64,000 bases of DNA from Anaerovirgula multivorans (GTDB lineage: Bacteria > Bacillota > Clostridia > Peptostreptococcales > Natronincolaceae), in NCBI RefSeq assembly GCF_900188145.1, contig NZ_FZOJ01000004.1, forward strand, positions 124,001 through 188,000, given 5' to 3'. The position numbers were made by a program, and so were the translations under genes. Under the pieces are notes generated by a model. It saw nothing but the letters and a program-made list of their open reading frames with translations. It made no database searches and was not told the DNA's origin. Below are positions 32,770-42,726 of this stretch, piece by piece; within the stretch, counting starts at the first letter, position 1; every line of letters starts with the position of its first letter.

Positions 32770-34149
32770 TTATAACAATATATTTGCCATAATTACTATG
32801 ATTGGTAACGCAATAATGGTCTTTTCTATAAATACCAATACTAAATGCTTAAAGTTCACTGGTATATCAGACGTAATCAATAATGTACCTACTTCTGTCA
32901 TATATACAATTTGTACTAAAGATAAAACCCCAATAATAAACTTTGTTTTAATAGAGGTTAAACCTGATGCTAAAATAGCGGGGATAAACATATCTGCAAA
33001 GCCTACTACCGTAGCTGGGGCAGCTTCAAATGCTTCTGGAACTCCCATAAAATGTAGATAATAAGCGAATGGATAGGATATCCATGTGAAAATCGGTGTA
33101 TAGGTAGCCACCATTAAAGCCAGGGTTCCCCATGCCATAACAATTGGAACTAAACTAAATATGATACCTAAAAATATATCTGTACCACTTTGAAATTGTT
33201 CTTGCATGCCACCTGTAAGATGTGCCTTTTGTACAGCTTTTTGCAATGCCCATTGGGATTTGCTCATACCTTCTGGCTCCATTTCATCAATTTGCTTACC
33301 AACTGCTGGATGATACACATCAGGTAATGTGCTCAAAGGTGGTATTCTACACATAATGATAGCACTAATGATACCTGCCACCATAACAGTCAAATAAAAG
33401 GGAACAAACATTGCATCTAAGCCCAACATAGCAGCTATCACTAGACAAAAGGGTAAGGATACTGCTGAGAAACAGGTGGCAATAACAGCAGCTTCTCTTC
33501 CTGTGTAATATCCTGTATTATATTGAGTTCTTGTTAAAACAACTCCTACGTTTACATTACCTACCCATGAGGTTACCAAATCCACCGCTGAACGACCTGG
33601 CAATTTAAATAATGGCTTTACAAATCCTCTCAAAATAGTACCTGTATAATCCATTGCCCCATAATTCATTAAAAAAGGCATTAAATAGGATGCTGCAAAA
33701 AACCATACAATCAAAGTTGCCATTAAAGACATCATGGTACCACCTGTATCAATTGAATAAATCATTTCAGAGCCTGCTTTATTTAAGACAAGAATCGCTA
33801 TAATTGCCCCAATAATTCTCCAAAATAAATAGAAATTGCTTGGGGTAAAATTCGCCTTTAATAAACGATTGTTCATAACAAAATCTGGCTTCAACAATGT
33901 ACCTACAACAGACATAGTAGCTGAAATACTGGTGATAGCCACTACTGCGTAAGGAAGATAAGCCTTTAAAGCTCCTGCCAACCACTCTGAAACCACTCCA
34001 ACAGGTGTACTGATGGCTCCTCCATAGGGCACTGGGAATAAGAACATAATAATACCAAATAATGACGGGATTAAAAACTTCATGACAGTACTGCTATTAA
34101 TTTCTACTGCTGTTCCATTCTTCTTTTTTGTCGTAAAATCTGTATTCAT
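32770..34149 (-). CDS. YjiH-family membrane protein (nucleoside-recognition GATE domain)
   Basis: A 459-residue integral membrane protein with about ten to twelve hydrophobic segments. VMKFLIPSLFGIIMFLFPVPYGG at the N-terminus and the GATE-type repeats (SAVDLVTSWVGNVNVGVVLTR, ATVVGFADMFIPAILASG) mark the YjiH/Spore-maturation-like group, which is related to concentrative nucleoside transporters but has no proven substrate. The ATG at 34149 has AGGAGG six bases upstream. It lies 17 bases after the alcohol dehydrogenase, so it probably moves a substrate or product of that enzyme and of the aminotransferase downstream. Confidence 0.82.
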   Translation of the reverse strand: MNTDFTTKKKNGTAVEINSSTVMKFLIPSLFGIIMFLFPVPYGGAISTPVGVVSEWLAGALKAYLPYAVVAITSISATMSVVGTLLKPDFVMNNRLLKANFTPSNFYLFWRIIGAIIAILVLNKAGSEMIYSIDTGGTMMSLMATLIVWFFAASYLMPFLMNYGAMDYTGTILRGFVKPLFKLPGRSAVDLVTSWVGNVNVGVVLTRTQYNTGYYTGREAAVIATCFSAVSLPFCLVIAAMLGLDAMFVPFYLTVMVAGIISAIIMCRIPPLSTLPDVYHPAVGKQIDEMEPEGMSKSQWALQKAVQKAHLTGGMQEQFQSGTDIFLGIIFSLVPIVMAWGTLALMVATYTPIFTWISYPFAYYLHFMGVPEAFEAAPATVVGFADMFIPAILASGLTSIKTKFIIGVLSLVQIVYMTEVGTLLITSDIPVNFKHLVLVFIEKTIIALPIIVIMANILL

Positions 34150-34166
34150 AATCATCCTCCTCACTT

Positions 34167-35243
34167 TTATTTGTTTAATATCTCTACCTTTTGAATAGCT
34201 TGATAAAACATATCTTTACTAACCTCATAAGGCATTTTTTGATGATCTTCTGTACTAACTGCCTTGTCTAAAACACCATCTAATATTTCTTTATTATTTT
34301 CTATATTCATATCTTTTAAGGATGTTGGCAATTCGACTTTTCTATAGAAGGACATTAGTCCCTCTACTTCCTTATGCTGCTCATCCAGCATTAATAATAC
34401 TAATACTCCATAGGCCACCACTTCCCCATGTAGATGATACTTTTCTATCTCCTCTAATATCGTTAATCCATAAAAGAGACCATGAGCACAAGCAGAAACG
34501 TAGTTCTCCCCCACTAACATGGAAACAATGCCAGTAGTAATAATAATATTTAATACAACCTCCTGCAACTCAAAGGAAACAATTGCTTGTTGATTATCCT
34601 CCAAAGCCTTAGCTCCATAACTAATTAGAGGTTCAGCGCATAATACACTGAGTTTCTTACCCATCGCCTCACTATGGGATAGCCTAGCTCCCCTAGAAGC
34701 AATATCTACTTCATAGTATTTTGATATAGTATCTCCAATACCAGCCCATAAGTATTTTATTGGTGCCTCTGCCAATATATCTATACTGATAAAAATATGT
34801 GCTGGGGGTGTTTCTTCATATAAATAAATTGTTTCATAATCTCCTTGATCTGTATAAATTATCGATAGAGAAGTAGTTGCAGCACAGGTAGATGCAATAG
34901 TGGGAACAGTGATAACTGGTATCTCCATCTTGGCAGCAGAAGCCTTTGCTGTATCTAGTGCCTTTCCCCCACCCACACCGATGATTAAGTCTACATCATT
35001 GGCTTTTATTTGTTCACAAATTATCTCTATATTTTTATAGCTGCACTCTCCGCCATACCATAGGCAATCAATCATACTTATTCCCTTTTCCTTTAATGAT
35101 TTTTCTATAGTAGCCTTCGTTATTGCTAAAGCCTGCTTTCCTCCTACAATTAAAACTCTTTTACCGTATTTTGTAGCAATACTTCCTAATTCCATTAGGA
35201 TATTTTCTCCAATTGTATATTGAGGTAATTTTACCGTTAGCAT
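34167..35243 (-). CDS. Iron-containing/glycerol-dehydrogenase-like alcohol dehydrogenase
   Basis: A 358-residue dehydrogenase of the Fe-ADH superfamily, close to the glycerol dehydrogenase branch. GVGGGKALDTAKASA is the NAD(P)-binding GGG segment, TVPTIASTCAATTSLSIIY follows, and metal ligands are provided by D (IGDTISKYYE), H (SACAHGLFYGL) and H (YHLHGEVVAYG). It starts a tight operon with the YjiH-type membrane protein. Substrate not known; the set is unlike the usual dha or gld operons. GGAG lies eight bases before the ATG. Confidence 0.85.
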   Translation of the reverse strand: MLTVKLPQYTIGENILMELGSIATKYGKRVLIVGGKQALAITKATIEKSLKEKGISMIDCLWYGGECSYKNIEIICEQIKANDVDLIIGVGGGKALDTAKASAAKMEIPVITVPTIASTCAATTSLSIIYTDQGDYETIYLYEETPPAHIFISIDILAEAPIKYLWAGIGDTISKYYEVDIASRGARLSHSEAMGKKLSVLCAEPLISYGAKALEDNQQAIVSFELQEVVLNIIITTGIVSMLVGENYVSACAHGLFYGLTILEEIEKYHLHGEVVAYGVLVLLMLDEQHKEVEGLMSFYRKVELPTSLKDMNIENNKEILDGVLDKAVSTEDHQKMPYEVSKDMFYQAIQKVEILNK

Positions 35244-35549
35244 CTTCCCAACTCCTCATCACTTTGATTTCGTAATACAATATTCATTTTTTGTACTAAT
35301 TATACTTAGTTATAAATATTAGTTGCAAATAAATATTTATTCAATAATAGTTATTTTATATCCTTAAAAATCAAATGTCAATCAAGAATATAGATGTCTA
35401 TATTATCTAAGAATTCATCTAACTCTATAGTTTTTCCTGGAAGTATAAGGGAAAGTTGATTTTCTCAGTAAGGAATTCCTTTTAAGTATAAAAAGAGACA
35501 GTTACGTTAATAATCCGAAAAAATATTATTATTAAGGAGGAAGTTGTTG
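35244..35549. other. Intergenic promoter region between two divergent genes
   Basis: About 300 AT-rich bases separate the alcohol dehydrogenase and rubrerythrin starts. GGAGG just before rubrerythrin is clear. I see no hairpin, repeat or gene; PerR or Fur boxes cannot be assigned with confidence. Confidence 0.5.
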
Positions 35550-36110
35550 ATGTCAGTACAAAATGCTATGACAGCTGATTTTTTACGTTCTGCCTATGGT
35601 GGAGAAAGCATGGCTCATATGCGTTATCTCATCTGGTCAAATGTTGCAAATAAAGAGAATATGCCAAATATAGGTAGACTCTTTAGAGCTATCGCCTATG
35701 CTGAATACGCCCATGCAGACAATCATTTTAGAGAGCTAAAGGACAAGAAGGGAGATTTTACAGTTCCCGCCGGAGCGATCTTTGGTGTAGGAAATACGGT
35801 AGAAAATCTTCAAGGGGGAATTGATGGAGAGCTTCATGAAATTGAGCAAATGTATCCTGTATATTTAGAAACCGCCCGTTTCCAAAAAGAGAAGGGAGCT
35901 GAAAGAGCCTTTCACTATGCATTAGAGGCTGAAAAAGTACACGCTACCCTCTTTCAAAAAGCTCAAGATATAGCAAGACAAGGAAAAGATATGGATGTAG
36001 GTACTATCTATGTTTGCGATATATGTGGTCATACTACTACTGATGGTCTACCAGATCAGTGTCCCATATGTGGTGCAAAAAAAGAAGCCTATAAGACTTT
36101 TGAACCTTAA
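35550..36110 (+). CDS. rbr: Rubrerythrin
   Basis: A 186-residue protein with a four-helix diiron domain (GGESMAHMRYLIWSNVA, AYAEYAHADNHF, ALEAEKVHATLFQKA supply the glutamate and histidine ligands) and a C-terminal rubredoxin-like iron site with CDICGHTT and CPICGAKK. It reduces hydrogen peroxide in the cytoplasm of anaerobes with electrons from a rubredoxin/NADH system. The ATG at 35550 has GGAGG nine bases before; the TTG codons upstream are rejected. Single gene with its own terminator. Confidence 0.95.
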   Translation: MSVQNAMTADFLRSAYGGESMAHMRYLIWSNVANKENMPNIGRLFRAIAYAEYAHADNHFRELKDKKGDFTVPAGAIFGVGNTVENLQGGIDGELHEIEQMYPVYLETARFQKEKGAERAFHYALEAEKVHATLFQKAQDIARQGKDMDVGTIYVCDICGHTTTDGLPDQCPICGAKKEAYKTFEP

Positions 36111-36121
36111 AGTTTATATAG

Positions 36122-36163
36122 ATAGAATATCCCCACAGTTTAATTAATGTGGGGGTATTCTAT
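36122..36163 (+). terminator. Terminator after rubrerythrin
   Basis: ATAGAATATCCCCACA and TGTGGGGGTATTCTAT pair around about 11 bases. Serves the rubrerythrin gene and possibly the convergent chemoreceptor gene. Confidence 0.8.
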
Positions 36164-36183
36164 TATGGGTGACTATGCTTTTT

Positions 36184-38175
36184 TTACTGAATCTTAAACT
36201 TGCTTACTTCCTCCTGTAGCTCTTGTGCCAGCTGAGATAGATTTTCGCTTGAACTAGCTATTTCCTCCATGGAGGCTGTTTGTTCCTCCGTAGAAGCAGA
36301 AGCTTCCTCGGTGCCAGCAGCATTCTCTTCAGCAATAGCCGATAAGCTTTGTATAATATCTATCATCGCATTCTTCTTTTCTTCTATCTCCATACCCGAA
36401 AGATTCAATAGCTCAATTACTTTCTTTGTAGCTTCAATGGCTTCAGCAATCCCCTGAAATTTTTTTTGAGTCAGCTCCACATTATTAGACTGTTCCATTA
36501 CGATTTCCATAACCTTCTGAACCATCTGTACATCGTTCTCAGACCTTGCTTGTAATTCCCTCACTACTGCTTCTATCTCTTGAGTAGACTTACTGGACTG
36601 CTCAGCAAGCTTCCGAATTTCCTCTGCAACTACGGCAAATCCCTTACCCGCTTCTCCAGCTCTCGCTGCCTCAATGGCTGCATTTAGAGCCAATAGGTTG
36701 GTTTGCTCTGCAATCCCTTGAATAACTTTGCTGGCGGCATCAATTTTTACAGTACTATTATTGGTTTCAATAATTCCTTCGTGGATTTCCTTAGTAGCAT
36801 CGTTGCTCTCTGCTGTTTTTTCTATCAAATATTTAATAATATCAAAGCCCTCTTCCTTCAGTTTCATTACTTGATCTGATGCCTCATTTAACTCTTTTAT
36901 GTGTAATTGGTTCTTATTCATAATTCCTGCTAATTCATTGGTTTCCACTGTTCCTTTTTCCGTTTCTTGAGCTTGCTGATTTGCACTTTTAGCTATTTCT
37001 TCGATGGTTTTTGCTACCTCATCAGAGGCCACTGCTGACTGCTGAGATATAGCAGTTAGCTCTTCAGAAGAGGTCGCCACCTGCTCTGATGACTCCATTA
37101 TTTTTCTAATCATTTGAGACATACTTTGGCTAATAGCATTAAATCCACGGGCTAGCGCACCGATTTCATCCTTTTTACCTGTCCATTCTTCTTCTAAGAG
37201 TTTTGTAAAATCACCCTTAGCTATTTCTTCACATTGCTCAGCTGCTAATTTAATAGGCTTTCCTATGGAGTTACCTATAACATAGGCCAGTAGTATTCCT
37301 AATAATATAATAACTAAAGCAGCACCTCCCATGGCTTTTTGTAGTGTAGGTAAAGCACTTAGCACCTCAGCTTCCGTTGCAGTAATAGCTATAGACCATT
37401 CCGAATCCTTAACCTCTGTAAACCCAATATAGAGCCTTTCACCATTAAACTGGTACCTACCTATCCCCTTTTCCTCTGTTATAATTGTCTCAAACTGTTC
37501 AGCTAATGATGCTAAACTAGTATCATCATTTAATTCCTTTATAGGATTGAATTGATCCAATACCAGCTCTCTATCTTCATGGGCAATAACAGTACCCTCT
37601 CCATTAATCATATAAGCATAACCATATTCACCATAACCCATATCATCAATAATGTCACTTAACGCATTTCCATCTCTCCTACCTATAAGTACACCTACTA
37701 CTTGACTCCCACTTTTAATAGGCGCGGCATACATGACTACCGCTTGATTAGTCACTCGGCTAATAATGATATCAGATATATTTACCTCTCCATTAAAAGC
37801 TCTTTTAACATAATCTCTATCTCCTAGTTCCGCTGTTGTACCATCACTGTAATAGGCTGTACCATCAGGATAAACCACTGCAAGGGCTAAGAAACCTAAA
37901 GCTTCTCTTTCATGTTCCAAAACCAATTGCTGCAGCTCCCAATCCATACCTTCAACATCTTTATCTATTGCTAATGACATTAATGCTGTTTTGCCTATTT
38001 CAGTACGACTTTCCACTAACTTTGCACCCTCTTGGGCCAGTAACTCTAGCGCTTCTTCTGCTTCATTGATAACAGCCCTTGATGCCAGCACATAGGATAT
38101 TCCTCCCATCACCGATGATACTATCAATAGACTGATGGAAAAATAGACAATAAGTTTCATTTTAATGCTTTTCAT
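36184..38175 (-). CDS. Methyl-accepting chemotaxis protein with Cache-type sensor
   Basis: A 663-residue receptor. Membrane helix at about 7-29, an extracellular double-Cache (dCache) sensor to about 275 with [22 protein letters not shown] and [18 protein letters not shown], a second helix at about 280-302, HAMP to about 355, then the signalling coiled coil whose tip carries [17 protein letters not shown]. The sensor type usually binds small amino acids, organic acids or amines. Alanine/glutamate stretches near the end are methylation helices. Single gene, GGGAGGAG before the ATG. Confidence 0.93.
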   Translation of the reverse strand: MKSIKMKLIVYFSISLLIVSSVMGGISYVLASRAVINEAEEALELLAQEGAKLVESRTEIGKTALMSLAIDKDVEGMDWELQQLVLEHEREALGFLALAVVYPDGTAYYSDGTTAELGDRDYVKRAFNGEVNISDIIISRVTNQAVVMYAAPIKSGSQVVGVLIGRRDGNALSDIIDDMGYGEYGYAYMINGEGTVIAHEDRELVLDQFNPIKELNDDTSLASLAEQFETIITEEKGIGRYQFNGERLYIGFTEVKDSEWSIAITATEAEVLSALPTLQKAMGGAALVIILLGILLAYVIGNSIGKPIKLAAEQCEEIAKGDFTKLLEEEWTGKKDEIGALARGFNAISQSMSQMIRKIMESSEQVATSSEELTAISQQSAVASDEVAKTIEEIAKSANQQAQETEKGTVETNELAGIMNKNQLHIKELNEASDQVMKLKEEGFDIIKYLIEKTAESNDATKEIHEGIIETNNSTVKIDAASKVIQGIAEQTNLLALNAAIEAARAGEAGKGFAVVAEEIRKLAEQSSKSTQEIEAVVRELQARSENDVQMVQKVMEIVMEQSNNVELTQKKFQGIAEAIEATKKVIELLNLSGMEIEEKKNAMIDIIQSLSAIAEENAAGTEEASASTEEQTASMEEIASSSENLSQLAQELQEEVSKFKIQ

Positions 38176-38520
38176 TTTTAACTCCTCCCTATAAGTTGTT
38201 TTTTGAAAAATATGTCTGCTCTGTTATCTTGAAAAATGTAGTTTTGTTTTAAGAATAAATTCGAAAGTATAATTATTATTAAAATTTAATCAATTAAACA
38301 ATAACATATTTCACTAGTTCATACACTATATTTTTCCGCGTTTCTACATATTTCTACATATTTCTACAATTTCCTTTATTCTATTTTTTGAACAACATTT
38401 GTTATTTTTTAGTTACTGATAAATTTATCTATTTTTCATCGACAATTTAAAATAGTCATCATGCTATGGCTCTTCTCTGTAAATAATAAGTATATGTTTC
38501 CTAAGAAAGAGAGGTGAAAA
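38176..38520. other. Intergenic region with a short tandem repeat
   Basis: A divergent promoter region for the chemoreceptor and the radical SAM gene. Three copies of the ten-base unit TTTCTACATA run from 38341 to about 38369 (the third ends TTTCTACAAT). The rest is AT-rich; no gene is seen. Confidence 0.5.
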
Positions 38521-39423
38521 ATGTTTAAACCAACTTATCTACAATTATTAGAAAATGGAGCACTAGAGAATAGAGTAAATATACTAAGGAAAATGTTAAA
38601 AAATTGTGTTCTATGTCCCCATCAGTGTGAGGTGAATAGATTAGCAGGAGAAAGGGGATATTGTAAAACCTTAGATCATGTAGTAGTATCAGGGGCTGAA
38701 GCTCATTTCGGTGAAGAGAAGGAACTTGTAGGTCGTCATGGATCCGGTACCATTTTCTTTTCCCATTGCAATTTAAAATGTGTTTTTTGTCAAAACTATG
38801 AAATCAGCCATTGTGGAGAAGGTCATGAATTTACAATTGAGAGTTTAGCTGAAATAATGCTATCCCTACAAAAACGTGGATGTCATAATATTAATCTAGT
38901 CTCCCCTGGACACATCATCCCTCAAATTGTAGAGGCCATTTATATTGCTGCTAAAGAAGGCTTGTCTATCCCCATAGTCTATAACACCAATGGCTATGAT
39001 TTAACCGATACACTTAGATTGTTAGAGGGTATTGTTGATATCTATATGCCAGATATAAAGTTTGCTGATGATGCTGTCGCTGAAAAATATTTAAAGGTAA
39101 AACAGTATTATACAGTTACTAAAAATGCTGTGAAGGAAATGTATCGTCAGGTGGGAGATCTAAAAACTGATGAAAATCATATTGCTTATAGGGGGTTGCT
39201 GATTCGTCATTTAGTGATACCTCAAAATCTTGCTGGCACTGAAAAAATCATGAAATTTATTGCAAAAGAGCTTTCAACGGATACCTATGTCAACATCATG
39301 GGACAATACTATCCTGCCTATAAGGCCTATGAATATGAAGCATTAAGTAAAAGAATTACAAGAGAAGAACTCAAGTATGCCATGGAGACTGCTAAGGCCG
39401 CTGGATTAAATAATATAAAGTAA
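38521..39423 (+). CDS. Radical SAM protein of the PflA-homologue (PflX, COG1313) group
   Basis: A 300-residue protein. An N-terminal cysteine set C29, C32, C36, C48 (CVLCPHQC) precedes the SAM-binding cluster C83, C87, C90 (CNLKCVFC). MPDIKFADDAVAEKYLKV and RHLVIPQN follow in the usual family order. These proteins resemble pyruvate-formate-lyase activases but their target protein or small substrate is not known. GAGAGGTG precedes the ATG. Its own terminator follows, so it stands alone. Confidence 0.85.
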   Translation: MFKPTYLQLLENGALENRVNILRKMLKNCVLCPHQCEVNRLAGERGYCKTLDHVVVSGAEAHFGEEKELVGRHGSGTIFFSHCNLKCVFCQNYEISHCGEGHEFTIESLAEIMLSLQKRGCHNINLVSPGHIIPQIVEAIYIAAKEGLSIPIVYNTNGYDLTDTLRLLEGIVDIYMPDIKFADDAVAEKYLKVKQYYTVTKNAVKEMYRQVGDLKTDENHIAYRGLLIRHLVIPQNLAGTEKIMKFIAKELSTDTYVNIMGQYYPAYKAYEYEALSKRITREELKYAMETAKAAGLNNIK

Positions 39424-39426
39424 AAG

Positions 39427-39466
39427 AACCCTCTACTATATTTTCTGATATAGCTAGAGGGTTTTT
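39427..39466 (+). terminator. Terminator after the PflX-like gene
   Basis: AACCCTCTA (39427-39435) and TAGAGGGTT (39455-39463) enclose a second small stem CTATA/TATAG and are followed by TTTT. Confidence 0.85.
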
Positions 39467-39509
39467 CTATGTCATTGTATAAATAGTGGAAAAAGAAAAT
39501 TTATTTTTT

Positions 39510-39538
39510 TGTAACATATTTTCTTGTTTTTAGTCTAT
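39510..39538 (+). promoter_or_regulatory. Candidate ECF sigma promoter upstream of the sigma gene
   Basis: TGTAAC (39510-39515), 17 bases and GTCTAT (39533-39538) follow the layout of ECF-type promoters, in which AAC forms the -35 core. It lies about 50 bases before the sigma gene, as expected for an autoregulated ECF operon. Confidence 0.45.
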
Positions 39539-39587
39539 ACTATGGAACTACATTTGCTGGCCAGCAAAATAGAAGGGATCGGTAATA

Positions 39588-40094
39588 GTGGATAAGGATT
39601 TTACATTGTTATATCAAAAATATAAAGAACCCATTTTCTCTTATATATATTATCTTTCAACGAATCATGCGGAAGCAGAGGAAATCTGTCAGGATGTATT
39701 CTTGAAGGTATATTTAAATATTGATAAGTTTGAGGGTCGCTCAAGCTTTAAAACCTGGATTTACCGTATCGCTAAAAATACCTTCCTAGAGTTTAAAAGA
39801 AAAAATAAAAGAGAGGTATTAACCTGTGAGGCCAGTGTGTTAGAACGAGAAAATACCAATGGTGAATCAATTCCTGAAAGTTATCTTCTCAACATGGAAA
39901 ATCATTATCGAATTCAAAGAACCTTAAATAATATGACTGAAAAGTATAGAAGCTTTATTATCCTAAGGGATATACAGAACTTATCCTATCAAGAAATTAG
40001 TGAAATTACTGATGTGAAAATCAATACAGTGAAGGTGAATATTTATCGTGCTAGAAGCGAATTTCAAAAAATTTACAAGGAATTGGAGGGATAA
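39588..40094 (+). CDS. ECF-family RNA polymerase sigma factor
   Basis: A 168-residue sigma-70-like protein with region 2 (YIYYLSTNHAEAEEICQDVFLKVYLNI, FKTWIYRIAKNTFLEFKRK) and region 4 (YRSFIILRDIQNLSYQEISE). The start is a GTG at 39588 with a purine-rich GAAGGG upstream. Two more genes follow with a three-base gap and a 19-base overlap: a zinc-finger anti-sigma protein and a membrane protein. This is the layout of a membrane-tethered ECF switch controlling envelope or stress functions. The signal is unknown. Confidence 0.92.
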   Translation: MDKDFTLLYQKYKEPIFSYIYYLSTNHAEAEEICQDVFLKVYLNIDKFEGRSSFKTWIYRIAKNTFLEFKRKNKREVLTCEASVLERENTNGESIPESYLLNMENHYRIQRTLNNMTEKYRSFIILRDIQNLSYQEISEITDVKINTVKVNIYRARSEFQKIYKELEG

Positions 40095-40097
40095 CAG

Positions 40098-41060
40098 ATG
40101 ACTTGTCCACATGAGAATCAAATGCAGGATTATTTAGAAGAAACACTTTCCTCTGAAGAAATGAAAAAGATGGAGGATCATATCGATATGTGCCATGATT
40201 GTCAGCAACAGCTGGATCAACTGCTAAATAATTCTTTTCAACTACAACAGCAATCTGTAGAAATTGACGATGAAGTATTGGTAGAGAAAATCAAATCCCA
40301 TCGTAAAGGTGTCCGGCGAATTTATGCCTATGGTTTCTTAGGATTTTTATTGGGTTTATTTTCACTTAAATATACCTCTGATAGCTTTATTGTAACGAAG
40401 GCTATTATGGCTTTACCCTATAAGCTAGCTGAGTTTATGCTAGGGATCTTTTTCTCAGGAAATAAATTAAATCAATGGGATTCAATGCATTATCACTTTC
40501 AAAGAGGAATGGGCTATTTCACTCATCATCCTATATTAGGTCTTATTGTGGAACTGGTGACACCAGCATTAGTAGCTATGTTTCTTGCCATGGGAATTGG
40601 TTATCTGACTAGTGACAAGAGGGTTTTTCAGCGGAAGAAAATTCTTAGGTTCATTCTATCTGCTGCAATCATCTTTGCCCTTTGGTTTGGTACTATATAT
40701 GGTGTCTATAGTAATACCCTTGCGAAAATAGAAAACCTAGAAGGAATTAAATCTGTTATCATCTACGAAAAGAAAGAATACAGCAGCAGTTGGATATTAA
40801 AAATTGACCCGTACAACATCCATGAAGCAAGATATCATAGTATTATTTCCGGTCTTTCCGAAGCGACTCCTTTAGATTCTTATCCTTCTATGAATCATAA
40901 AGAAGGCCTAGAGCTATTGATTCAGTTCCAGGGGGGCGGGGAAGTAATTGCCCACGTAGATATGGACACTGGAACTATGTTTATGCGTAATCGTCGATAT
41001 CATCAGCTATCAGATGATACACTATCACATCTTATGGAAGTATGGGGAGGGATCAAATAA
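40098..41060 (+). CDS. Membrane anti-sigma factor with zf-HC2 zinc finger
   Basis: A 320-residue protein. The N-terminal zinc-binding anti-sigma domain has the HxxxCxxC motif at H28, C32, C35 (plus C3). Two hydrophobic helices at about 75-92 and 150-170 and another near 195-215 anchor it, followed by an extracytoplasmic C-terminal part of about 105 residues. In such operons this protein holds the ECF sigma factor inactive until an envelope signal arrives. It begins three bases after the sigma stop and overlaps the next gene by 19 bases. Confidence 0.85.
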   Translation: MTCPHENQMQDYLEETLSSEEMKKMEDHIDMCHDCQQQLDQLLNNSFQLQQQSVEIDDEVLVEKIKSHRKGVRRIYAYGFLGFLLGLFSLKYTSDSFIVTKAIMALPYKLAEFMLGIFFSGNKLNQWDSMHYHFQRGMGYFTHHPILGLIVELVTPALVAMFLAMGIGYLTSDKRVFQRKKILRFILSAAIIFALWFGTIYGVYSNTLAKIENLEGIKSVIIYEKKEYSSSWILKIDPYNIHEARYHSIISGLSEATPLDSYPSMNHKEGLELLIQFQGGGEVIAHVDMDTGTMFMRNRRYHQLSDDTLSHLMEVWGGIK

Positions 41061-42139
41061 TGAAGATAAAAATTGATAAAATCGTTGCTTTAGGTGGAAG
41101 TGGATTATTAGGATATTATTTAGGATTATCTATGTTTCGTGGGATACTGTGGAACATGTTATTGTGGGCGTTACCACCTATCAATACTCGTCACTTGCCT
41201 ACATTCTATACTGCCATCATGGGAGCTATTATAGGAGCTTCAATAGGTTATTTACTTTATACAAAGTTTATCGAGAAATGTTCCATCAAAAAATGCAAAA
41301 AACAATATGCTTTAGGGATTACAGCTTTGTTATTATTACCTCTTATCACTATAGTCAGTTTTCGTATTCAAGCAGTTAATTATGTGAGAACTGCAGAAGC
41401 CGCTAATCCTACGGGTTTTGATCTTCATTTTGAAGAACCAAGGGTTAGCTTTCTCATTACTGAAGACCACGGGGGTTCATCTAGCACTTCATTTGGTAAA
41501 AATATAAGGGTTCAAAATGAAGAAGTGTTATTGGACCAGTTTGGAGCAGCCCTTCGGCAGTTAGAATTAGTAGAAGTATCTGATCAATCCCAGAATATGC
41601 CTAACAGGCATCAAGGCACTATATGGATTGACTATCGTTCCACAGGAAAATGGTATTCTAAAATATTGAGCTGGAGAGATAATGGGTTTGAAGAATCTGC
41701 ATCACACCAAGGACGCCTTCTATATAAAGGAGCTGAATTGGAAACAGTACTGGGAGACATAGATGCTCAACTAAGTAACTTAACCAATTTCACTTCAGCG
41801 GAAGTCCTTCATACCAGTCTGATTGATGGAAATTCAAATCAAGTAAACCGTATTCCTCTAGGAAACTTTCAATTTCTTTTAGATAGTATCCAAGAAGACA
41901 ATATAATTGTTCCAGATAGCGATGTTGTTTCCAGCTTTGAGGCGAGAGTAAAGGATAACCAAAATATTACTAAAAAAGATATAAACTATTATGCCTTTTC
42001 CCTTAAAAATCAGCCTTCAAATACTAATTCTTTGGAAGTTGCTATTTTGCTTGAGAATGTTATTTTATATGATGATGTTTTAAAGATTGCTTGGTTCGAA
42101 GGTGAGTACTATAAGGTAGATTTATCTTCAATTTTATAA
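41042..42139 (+). CDS. Membrane protein of unknown function in the ECF sigma operon
   Basis: The frame has 365 codons; the ATG at 41060 (after GGGAGG) probably starts translation, giving 359 residues. Hydrophobic helices lie at about 15-35, 55-75 and 90-110, then an extracellular domain follows (VSFLITEDHGGSSSTSFG, ENVILYDDVLKIAWFEGEYY). It shows weak similarity in layout to its upstream neighbour, so both may carry outward sensor domains. The reading frame continues open for 74 codons past its TAA (to 42364), which suggests a recent nonsense change or a lost tail. Function unknown. Confidence 0.7.
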   Translation: MGRDQIMKIKIDKIVALGGSGLLGYYLGLSMFRGILWNMLLWALPPINTRHLPTFYTAIMGAIIGASIGYLLYTKFIEKCSIKKCKKQYALGITALLLLPLITIVSFRIQAVNYVRTAEAANPTGFDLHFEEPRVSFLITEDHGGSSSTSFGKNIRVQNEEVLLDQFGAALRQLELVEVSDQSQNMPNRHQGTIWIDYRSTGKWYSKILSWRDNGFEESASHQGRLLYKGAELETVLGDIDAQLSNLTNFTSAEVLHTSLIDGNSNQVNRIPLGNFQFLLDSIQEDNIIVPDSDVVSSFEARVKDNQNITKKDINYYAFSLKNQPSNTNSLEVAILLENVILYDDVLKIAWFEGEYYKVDLSSIL

Positions 42140-42364
42140 ACTGCAATAGATTTAAACATAGATGTTAGTGATGGTATAGAAAAACTGGCATTTAATTTTA
42201 TTATGGAAGAAACCACTAAATCCTTGGACTCTTTTGAAATCACTTTGCCTACTGATAATGTAATAGAGAGCAAAACATTTTTAAACAGAGTTAAAAATAT
42301 AGTGGAAACAATAGGGACTGGAGAGTCTGGTTCGTTGCCATGTCTCTCCAGTCCTATTGATTAA
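42140..42364 (+). other. Open in-frame extension behind the stop of the preceding gene
   Basis: In the same frame as 41042-42139, codons 42140-42361 read TAIDLNIDVSDGIEKLAFNF, then IMEETTKSLDSFEITLPTDN, and end at TAA 42362-42364. The composition is protein-like. Its last codons overlap a strong hairpin with arms ATAGGGACTGGAGAG and CTCTCCAGTCCTAT. It may be the former C-terminus of the gene before a TAA mutation at 42137. Confidence 0.4.
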
Positions 42365-42695
42365 AAGCCTCTTATTTAATAATCGTAATCTCTTTTGTTA
42401 TTTGATCATACTCCATCCTAGTACCACACTGCTAAAACTAAGAGGTACAAAGATACAACCTACCAAATTCATACAATATATTTAATTTTTTTATTATATC
42501 AAAGTCCTCTAACAGGATTCTAACAGATGCTCCTCTATAAAATGAAAAACCATCTTCTTTAGTAAGTCTCTAAGACATAAACTTTTTTTGTTTAAGTTAC
42601 TATTTTACAATATTTATTCCTATCTACCAATCCATTTGATATCTCCCTTCTATTCTTTTCCATAACTTTATAGCTATTCTATTTTTAAAAAAACT

Positions 42696-42726
42696 TAGAC
42701 CCTCAGAAAATAGTTCCGAGGGTCTA
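42696..42726 (-). terminator. Minus-directed terminator without a minus-strand gene
   Basis: TAGACCCTC (42696-42704) and GAGGGTCTA (42718-42726) form the stem; only on the minus strand does a run of seven T follow. No minus-strand gene lies upstream of it within a kilobase. The rest of 42365-42881 is AT-rich and empty to my reading. Confidence 0.55.
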
